A DNA stretch of 9,193 bases, taken from assembly GCA_013695395.1 (NCBI GenBank), contig JACDAP010000591.1:1-9193 (forward strand). The letters are read 5' to 3'. The first letter of the stretch is position 1, and every line of letters starts with the position of its first letter. The position numbers and the translations under genes are program-made. The stretch is from Solirubrobacterales bacterium (GTDB lineage: Bacteria; Actinomycetota; Thermoleophilia; Solirubrobacterales; Solirubrobacteraceae). The notes under the pieces were generated by a model, which was given only the letters and a program-made list of their open reading frames with translations, searched no databases and was not told where the DNA came from. Below, piece by piece: positions 4,942-9,193 of the stretch.

Positions 4942-5745
4942 TCAGCCGTAGCTGAGCAGGCCGCGCTTGGTCTTGCGGCCGAGCGCGCCGTCCGCCACGA
5001 GGGTGCGCACGCGCTCGGGGACTTCGACGCCGATCTCCTCGGCGATGGCGATCGACACGTCGAGGCCGACGAAGTCGAGCAGGGCGAGCGGACCCATCGG
5101 CTGGCCGGTGCCGAGGACCATGCACTTGTCGACGTCCTTGGGGTCCACGCCGGACTCCTCGGCGAAGCGGACGGCGTCGAACAGGTAGGGGAAGAGCAGG
5201 CGGTTGACGACGAAGCCCGGGGTGTCGGGGACCTCGATCGCCGTCTTTCCGAGGACCTCGCAGAGCGCGCGGGCGCGGTCGCGGATCTCCTCGGTCGCAT
5301 CCGCGGGGAAGACCAGCTCGACGAGCTCCATCGCGGGGACCGGGTTGAAGACGTGGAGGCCGACGAAGCGGCCGCTGCCGTCCTCGTGGATCTCCTGGGC
5401 GAGCTTCTCGACGCTCAGCGAGGAGGTGGTCGTGCCGAGCATCGCGGTCGGCCCGGCGAGCTCGTGCAGCTGCGTGAGGAGCTCGACCTTCATCGCGTGG
5501 TCCTCGGCGATCGCTTCAACGATCACGCTGCACCCCGAGAGCGCGGAGAGCTCGGTCACGACCTCGACGTGCTGGGCGTTCACCTCACCGCTCAAGCGGC
5601 CGCAGACCTTGCCCACCGTGGCGCGCGCGCGCTCCGCGGAGGCCTCCGACCGGGCCCACAGCAGCACGTTGCCGTGGCGGGCGACGGTGGCGGCCAGACC
5701 GCACGCGATGGCGCCGCTGCCGGCGATTCCCACTGACTCTTGCAC
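4942..5745 (-). CDS. 3-hydroxyacyl-CoA dehydrogenase (3-hydroxybutyryl-CoA dehydrogenase type)
   Basis: The 267-residue protein is the monofunctional two-domain form that oxidises L-3-hydroxyacyl-CoA with NAD(P)+, or runs in reverse. The Rossmann domain opens with VGIAGSGAIACG (5-16); the third glycine of the usual GxGxxGxG is Ala14. Active-site motifs are TTTSSL (105-110), GLHVFNPVPAMELVEL (129-144) and FVVNRLLFPYLFDAV (178-192), giving Ser108, His131, Glu143 and Asn181. The His-Glu (12) and His-Asn (50) spacings equal those of the human enzyme. DFVGLDV (224-230) and a closing RKTKRGLLSYG are typical of the C-terminal domain. The gene starts at GTG 5745, seven bases after a TAGGGT hexamer and with no Shine-Dalgarno, so it may be leaderless. 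It leads a two-gene unit with the 82-residue protein. Beta-oxidation, butyryl or phenylacetate-type catabolism cannot be separated here. Confidence 0.92.
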   Translation of the reverse strand: MQESVGIAGSGAIACGLAATVARHGNVLLWARSEASAERARATVGKVCGRLSGEVNAQHVEVVTELSALSGCSVIVEAIAEDHAMKVELLTQLHELAGPTAMLGTTTSSLSVEKLAQEIHEDGSGRFVGLHVFNPVPAMELVELVFPADATEEIRDRARALCEVLGKTAIEVPDTPGFVVNRLLFPYLFDAVRFAEESGVDPKDVDKCMVLGTGQPMGPLALLDFVGLDVSIAIAEEIGVEVPERVRTLVADGALGRKTKRGLLSYG

Positions 5746-5752
5746 GGCGCGG

Positions 5753-5758
5753 ACCCTA
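5753..5758 (-). promoter_or_regulatory. Candidate -10 hexamer of the hydroxyacyl-CoA dehydrogenase gene
   Basis: TAGGGT on the minus strand fits TANNNT and ends seven bases before the GTG start at 5745, the spacing expected for a leaderless mRNA. A TTGACT lies only 10 bases upstream, too close to be its -35. Confidence 0.42.
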
Positions 5759-5759
5759 C

Positions 5760-5773
5760 TGACCGACGAGTCA
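5760..5773. promoter_or_regulatory. Dyad TGAC-N6-GTCA next to the dehydrogenase promoter
   Basis: TGACCGACGAGTCA has perfect 4-base arms around six bases and sits directly upstream of the predicted -10, where a repressor would block the promoter. Such arms occur in operators of TetR-type regulators of acyl-CoA metabolism, but no regulator is encoded here and short dyads arise by chance. Confidence 0.25.
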
Positions 5774-5787
5774 ATCGGGCGCTGCGG

Positions 5788-5832
5788 TGAGGATGGATCC
5801 CTGCCCGCTGCCCGGGCGCCGATCCATGCTCA
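5788..5832. repeat. Palindromic repeat, copy A
   Basis: TGAGGATGGATC (5788-5799) matches the complement of GATCCATGCTCA (5821-5832) at 11 of 12 bases, around a GC-rich centre (5800-5820) that contains TGCCCGC and CCGGGC. The 45-base unit is preceded by CGG, as is copy B 61 bases downstream. See copy B for the comparison. Confidence 0.7.
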
Positions 5833-5848
5833 ACCCCGGTCGATCCGG

Positions 5849-5894
5849 TGAGAATGGAATTCACGCCCGCCTGGCGGGCATGAATCCATTCTCA
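5849..5894. repeat. Palindromic repeat, copy B, containing the M20 gene's stop codon
   Basis: TGAGAATGGAATTCA (5849-5863) pairs with TGAATCCATTCTCA (5881-5894) with one bulged A. The centre (5864-5880) is itself nearly symmetric: GCCCGCC-T-GGCGGGC. Copies A and B share the plan CGGTGAG-R-ATGGA...CATKCTCA and a GC core, and are 61 bases apart start to start. On the minus strand the outermost TGA of copy B (5894-5892) is the stop codon of the M20 peptidase gene. The pair may form transcription-terminating hairpins between that operon and the dehydrogenase gene. It may also be two copies of a dispersed REP-like element. Confidence 0.75.
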
Positions 5895-7226
5895 GCGGCG
5901 GGCGAGCTCGCGGAGCAGCAGGGCCTCGGCGAGGACCGCCCGGCCGAGCTCCTCGAGCACCACACCCTCGTCGCCCGCGTGGATGCGGGCGCCGTCGTCC
6001 TGGGCGCCCCACACGACGATCTCCGCCTCCGGGTAGGTGGCCGCGAGCGTGGTGACGAGAGGGATGGACCCGCCGGAGCCGACGTCGACGCTCGCCTTCC
6101 CGTACGCCTCGGCCAGCGCTCGCCGGGCGGCGGCAAGCCCCGGGCCGTTGCCCTCCACGGCGAAGCCGGGCGCGCCGGCCCCCTCGGTGATGGACACGCG
6201 GACGTCCCAGGGCGTCGCCGCCTCGAGGTGGTCGCGGACCAGGCCGAACGCGCGCGCCGGATCGTCGCCGGGGGCCAACCGGACGCTGACCTTGGCCCGG
6301 ACGACCGGCACGAGCGCGTTGGCGGCGGTGGCCACCGCGGGGGCATCGAGGCCGATCACGGTGATTGCAGGGCGCGAGTAGAGCCGCTCCGCGATCGAGC
6401 CGGTCCCGACGAGCTCGACCCCGTCGAGGACCGACGCGGTCCCGCGCAGGGCATCCTCGGGCATGTCCATCCCGTCCCAATCCCGCCGGACGAGCCCTGC
6501 GACGGCGACGTCGCCGTGCTCGTCGGTGAGCGCGTCGAGCATCCGGATGAGCGCGAGCAGCGCGTCGGGAGCGGCACCGCCGACGAGGCCCGAGTGTGCC
6601 GGGCGCTCCAGCGTGGAGACCTCGACGACGAGCTCGGTGAGCCCGCGCAGCGAGGCACACAGCGTCGGCTCTCCGAGCTTCCAGTTGCCGGAGTCGGCCA
6701 CGACGATCACGTCGGCGGCGAGCTCCTCCGGGTGGGCGGCCAGGTACCCGTCGAAGGTGCCCCGACCCGTCTCCTCGTCGCCTTCGATCACGACCGTCAC
6801 CCCAACGGCGAGCTCGCCGGTCAGGGCGCGGAGCGCGGCGACGTGCATGATCACGCCGGACTTGTCGTCGGCCGCGCCGCGGCCGTACAGGCGCCCGTCG
6901 CGGACGCTGGGCTCGAACGCGGGGGAGGTCCAGGCCTCCTCTGGGCCGGCGGGCTGCACGTCGTAGTGGGCGTAGAGCAGGACGGTGGGCGCCCCGGGCG
7001 GCGCGGGCGCGCGGCCGAGCACGGTGGGCGGCGCGCCGGGCACCTCGACGATCTCCACGTCGTCGAGCACCCCGCGCAGCAGCTCCGCGGTCAACTCCGC
7101 AGCGGCGAGATTCGGCTCCTCGGGGAAGCCCTCGAAGGCGACCGACGGGATCCGCACGAGCGCCTCGAGGTCGGCCTGCGCCTGCGACATCCCGTCCTTG
7201 ACCCGCGCGGCGAGCTCCCCGCTCAT
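5892..7226 (-). CDS. M20 family metallopeptidase (dipeptidase-like)
   Basis: The 444-residue protein has the full M20 set of metal ligands: YAHYDVQP (His87), GRGAADDKSG (Asp120), GDEETG (Glu151 as general base, Glu152 as ligand), VADSGN (Asp178) and ARIHAGDEG (His416). A lid/dimerisation domain includes RPAHSG (209-213). The long form with YGRGAADDKSG and a distal GSGGSIPLV is typical of dipeptidases of the CNDP/ArgE/DapE group; it probably cleaves dipeptides or acylated amino acids in the cytosol with two zinc ions. No signal peptide is seen. ATG 7226 overlaps the thioesterase stop (ATGA), which fixes the start; a longer frame to 7493 is a shadow of the thioesterase. It is the last gene of the xse operon, and its stop codon lies in a palindromic repeat. 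The exact substrate is unknown. Confidence 0.92.
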   Translation of the reverse strand: MSGELAARVKDGMSQAQADLEALVRIPSVAFEGFPEEPNLAAAELTAELLRGVLDDVEIVEVPGAPPTVLGRAPAPPGAPTVLLYAHYDVQPAGPEEAWTSPAFEPSVRDGRLYGRGAADDKSGVIMHVAALRALTGELAVGVTVVIEGDEETGRGTFDGYLAAHPEELAADVIVVADSGNWKLGEPTLCASLRGLTELVVEVSTLERPAHSGLVGGAAPDALLALIRMLDALTDEHGDVAVAGLVRRDWDGMDMPEDALRGTASVLDGVELVGTGSIAERLYSRPAITVIGLDAPAVATAANALVPVVRAKVSVRLAPGDDPARAFGLVRDHLEAATPWDVRVSITEGAGAPGFAVEGNGPGLAAARRALAEAYGKASVDVGSGGSIPLVTTLAATYPEAEIVVWGAQDDGARIHAGDEGVVLEELGRAVLAEALLLRELARR

Positions 7227-7669
7227 TCCGCCACCACCGCTTCGCTCGTGTCGTCCTCGGTCGCACCCTCCGCGCGCAGCGCCGCGGTGAGCTTCTCGGG
7301 CAGCGGCGTTGCCTTGCCCGCGACGTAGTCGTAGCCGACCATCACGCCCCAGCCCTCGGCCAGCAGCCGCCCGTCCTTGCCGGAGTCCATCCGGAAGCGC
7401 AGGCGGAAGCTCGAGCGCCGCAGCGCCGTGGGCCCGACGGTGGTGAGGAGCTCCTCGCCGTAGAACGCGGGGGAGCGGTAGGCGATCTGACACTCGGCGA
7501 AGATCAGGCCGAAGTCGCCCTCCGGGTGGGCGGGGTCGTGGTCGGGCAGCAGCGTGGTGATGTACTCGATGCGGGCGGATTCGAAGAACTGGAGGAAGGC
7601 CACGTTGTTGAGGTGACGCATCGCGTCGAGGTCGCCGAAGCGGACCTTGTCGTGGTGGACGAAGCTCAC
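7223..7669 (-). CDS. Hotdog-fold acyl-CoA thioesterase (4HBT/YbgC type)
   Basis: The product has 148 residues from GTG 7669, a usual length for single hotdog domains. The N-terminal signature KVRFGDLDAMRHLNNVAFLQ (8-27) contains the Asp of the 4-hydroxybenzoyl-CoA thioesterase class (Asp15) and the H-x-N-N turn that leads into the long hotdog helix. FESARIEY, IAYRSPAFYGEEL and a late WGVMVGYDYVAGKATPLPEKL complete the fold. It should hydrolyse an acyl- or aroyl-CoA ester in the cytosol. GTG 7669 overlaps the stop of the enolase-superfamily gene as GTGA, matching the other junctions; a GTG at 7678 is also possible. Its own stop overlaps the M20 start. Because it directly follows an enolase-superfamily enzyme with OSBS-like ligand spacing, a joint CoA-ester pathway is conceivable but unproven. 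Confidence 0.88.
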   Translation of the reverse strand: MSFVHHDKVRFGDLDAMRHLNNVAFLQFFESARIEYITTLLPDHDPAHPEGDFGLIFAECQIAYRSPAFYGEELLTTVGPTALRRSSFRLRFRMDSGKDGRLLAEGWGVMVGYDYVAGKATPLPEKLTAALRAEGATEDDTSEAVVAE

Positions 7670-8727
7670 GCGGACCACCGGAACCCGACCGGCTCCACCG
7701 CGACGGGCAGGGGGGAGTCCGGCAGGCCCGGCCCGGGCGAGGGCTCGTTGTACCCGCCGGGCGCCACGTCGTTCGGCCCGTCCGGATGGAAGAGCGAGGC
7801 GAGGTACTGGATCTGGCCGCGACCCGGCCCGAGCTCGAACTGCCCGCCGCCGTACATCGCGATCCCGTGCTCCTCGCAGTAGGCGTACGCGGCCAGGACC
7901 GAGCGCAGGCCGCCGAGCCGCGAGGGCTTCACGTTGACCATCTTCGGCGGGTAGGGCAGGCCGGTGATGTCCTCGACCCCGTGGATGATCGCGTCCCAGG
8001 TGACCCGGTCACGGACCGGCTCGACGAGCGCGTCGATCTCGGCGCTACCGGTGTGGGGATCCTCGAGCCACGCGCTCGGGAACGTCATGAGCAGCAGCTT
8101 GTAGAGCTCCGGGTCGGGCTCCACGTCGACGATCGAGCCCTTGTACTGGCCCTTGAGGTCGAGCGACTCGACCGCGCCGGTCGCCGCGACCTCCGCGGCG
8201 AGCTCGGGCGTCCAGTCGGTGGTCGGGTCGAGCTTGAACTGGAGCGCCGGATAGGCGTTCAGGCGGCTCTGCAGCGGCGCCATCGTCGGCGGCTCACCCA
8301 GCCGCAGCGACACCACGAAGCGCACGGGGCGCGGCTCGATCCCGAGCTCCTCGTGGAGTGAGACGCCCTTCTGCCGCAGCGCGAAGTCGAGCGCAGCCGA
8401 TTCGTAGGCCCAGACGCGGTAGAGGACCGAGGCCTCCCGCTCCGCCGGCCCGGCGGCCCACAGGTCGAGCCCCTCCAGGTGGTCGCAGAAGGAGCCGAGC
8501 GTCCACTCGCCGGCGAGCGGCAGGACCGGGCCCGCCTCCTGCAGACGGTCGTGGTCGGGCGTGTCGTAGGAGACGTCCTCGCCGACGCCGTCGGTCCCCG
8601 CGCCGCGCAGCCGGATGACCGTGCTGACCCGGTGGAAGCCGCTCGAGACGTCGAGCTCGAGGCGTTCGAGCGCGTAGTCCTCGATCCTCAGCGGGAGCTC
8701 TTTCAGGCGATCCCAGTACGCGCTCAT
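7666..8727 (-). CDS. Enolase-superfamily protein of unknown reaction
   Basis: The 353-residue protein has a capping domain (about 1-135) and a C-terminal barrel. Likely barrel-end residues are Lys165 in LQFKLDP, metal ligands Asp190 (LDLKG), Glu222 (WLEDPH) and Asp245 (TWDAI), and Lys267 (NVKPSRLGG). The usual K-x-K of the muconate-lactonising/OSBS subgroup is Q-x-K (163-165). The spacings Glu-Asp 23 and Asp-Lys 22 equal those of E. coli o-succinylbenzoate synthase. A glycine-rich GGGQFELGPGRGQ (293-305) and HPDGPNDVAPGGYN (314-327) look like hallmarks of a distinct subgroup. The superfamily abstracts a proton alpha to a carboxylate, but racemase, lactonising and OSBS activity cannot be told apart here. 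ATG 8727 overlaps the xseB stop (ATGA), and its stop overlaps the thioesterase start. No menaquinone or muconate genes are adjacent. Confidence 0.85.
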   Translation of the reverse strand: MSAYWDRLKELPLRIEDYALERLELDVSSGFHRVSTVIRLRGAGTDGVGEDVSYDTPDHDRLQEAGPVLPLAGEWTLGSFCDHLEGLDLWAAGPAEREASVLYRVWAYESAALDFALRQKGVSLHEELGIEPRPVRFVVSLRLGEPPTMAPLQSRLNAYPALQFKLDPTTDWTPELAAEVAATGAVESLDLKGQYKGSIVDVEPDPELYKLLLMTFPSAWLEDPHTGSAEIDALVEPVRDRVTWDAIIHGVEDITGLPYPPKMVNVKPSRLGGLRSVLAAYAYCEEHGIAMYGGGQFELGPGRGQIQYLASLFHPDGPNDVAPGGYNEPSPGPGLPDSPLPVAVEPVGFRWSA

Positions 8728-8951
8728 GCGGACGCGCCTTCCTGCAGGCGGGCGACGAGCTCGTCGAGCTTCAGCTCCTCGAGGCCCTGGCCGACCGCGT
8801 CGAGCTCGGAGGCGCAGAACTCGACCAGCGTGCGCCCCTCCTGGCAGAGCGCGAGCGTCTCGCGCAGCTCGGATTCACCCGAGTCCAGGCGCCGGATGAT
8901 CTCCTCCAGGCGACCGGTCGCGGTCTCGTAGGTCTGCTCGGGCGTGCTCAC
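8724..8951 (-). CDS. xseB: Exodeoxyribonuclease VII small subunit
   Basis: The 75-residue protein has the XseB signature: YETATGRLEEIIRRLDSGESELRETLALCQEG (8-39), followed by a second helix with a LDAVGQGLEEL segment. It forms the small helical subunit that assembles with XseA into exonuclease VII, which degrades single-stranded DNA from both ends into oligonucleotides in mismatch repair and damage processing. Length is normal for the family. The start is GTG 8951, overlapping the xseA stop as GTGA with GAGGAG just before it, a good Shine-Dalgarno sequence. The stop overlaps the next ATG. Coupling to xseA keeps the two subunits together, which is the usual arrangement in bacteria. Confidence 0.96.
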   Translation of the reverse strand: MSTPEQTYETATGRLEEIIRRLDSGESELRETLALCQEGRTLVEFCASELDAVGQGLEELKLDELVARLQEGASA

Positions 8952-9193
8952 TCCTCGATCTTCGCATTCACGTCGGCGTCGGCGAAGAAGAGCCGCACGG
9001 TGCCCACGTCGCGTGCCTGCACCGCAGTCGTGACCACGCCTCCGGCCCCGTCGTCGACCACCGCGTAGCCGCGCGCGACGATCCGCTCGGGGTCGTGCGC
9101 GGTGAGCGCTGAGGCGAGCGCATCGAGCCTCGTCCGGCGGGTCGCCGCCCCCGCTCCGAGCGCCACGGCGGCCCGGCGCTCGAGGCCCGTGGC
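8948..9193 (-). CDS. xseA: Exodeoxyribonuclease VII large subunit, C-terminal fragment (cut by window edge)
   Basis: Eighty-one residues and the stop codon lie in the window; the rest is beyond the right edge. The visible part matches the XseA C-terminus: an arginine-rich helix, then SALTAHDPERIVARGYAVV (the conserved P-x-x-x-L/V-x-R-G-Y-A motif), a D-G-x-G-x-V-V-T-T segment and a final beta-rich stretch ending in NAKIEE. This portion follows the catalytic domain and is involved in subunit assembly; the OB-fold and catalytic parts are not visible. Its stop codon overlaps the xseB start. The open frame continues through 9193, so this is a window truncation and not a broken gene. Confidence 0.93.
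   Translation of the reverse strand, partial: ATGLERRAAVALGAGAATRRTRLDALASALTAHDPERIVARGYAVVDDGAGGVVTTAVQARDVGTVRLFFADADVNAKIEE

Noticed and set aside
7227..7493. N-terminal extension of the M20 peptidase to 7493
   Set aside because: It is a shadow frame over the thioesterase gene; the ATGA overlap at 7226 gives a normal-length family member.
1..9193. CRISPR arrays, defence islands, prophage or insertion sequences
   Set aside because: No regularly spaced direct repeats, cas-like, integrase or transposase reading frames were found on either strand.

Overview
The window is uniformly GC-rich, with dense coding, frequent GTG starts and 4-base stop/start overlaps. The gene set (signal-less cobalamin-binding-like protein, CNNM/CorC transporter, actinobacterial-style arginine deiminase, M20 dipeptidase, exonuclease VII subunits, an orphan enolase-superfamily protein) fits a high-GC actinomycetote. 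A deep lineage such as Thermoleophilia/Solirubrobacterales is my best guess. That is an inference from protein style; no rRNA or marker gene is present to prove it.

Layout. (1) Positions 1-1229, minus strand: a BtuF-like substrate-binding-fold protein without a signal peptide, translationally coupled (GTGA overlap) to a family-4 glycosyltransferase that runs off the left edge. (2) 1261-2953, plus strand: a small pterin-4a-carbinolamine dehydratase, then a possible 21-codon leader ORF whose stop overlaps (ATGA) the start of a CNNM/HlyC-CorC membrane protein. (3) 2954-3204: a convergent intergenic region. It holds a long imperfect hairpin of about 100 nt (possible structured RNA) directly followed by a perfect 13-bp terminator-like hairpin. 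(4) 3205-4458, minus: a lone arginine deiminase. (5) 4459-4687: its upstream region, unusually rich in structure, with a seven-tract G-quadruplex motif, a perfect 13-bp inverted repeat and three further dyads. (6) 4688-5745, minus: a short-chain 3-hydroxyacyl-CoA dehydrogenase and an unrecognised 82-residue protein. (7) 5746-5891: two tandem copies of a palindromic repeat, the second supplying the stop codon of the next gene. (8) 5892-9193, minus: one tightly coupled operon, xseA-xseB-enolase superfamily-hotdog thioesterase-M20 peptidase, every junction being a 4-base GTGA or ATGA overlap (the thioesterase start was chosen partly on this ground).

There is no gene-free stretch over 300 bases. 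No tRNA, rRNA, CRISPR array, transposase or phage gene was seen. Most genes look like housekeeping or catabolic metabolism and do not form one obvious pathway. The least explained material is in the intergenic DNA: the repeat pair at 5788-5894, the long hairpin at 2988-3090, the G4/inverted-repeat block at 4491-4652 and the proline-rich leader ORF at 1575-1640. Several starts (1229, 4458, 5745) have a TANNNT hexamer 7-10 bases upstream and no good Shine-Dalgarno sequence, suggesting leaderless or nearly leaderless mRNAs.
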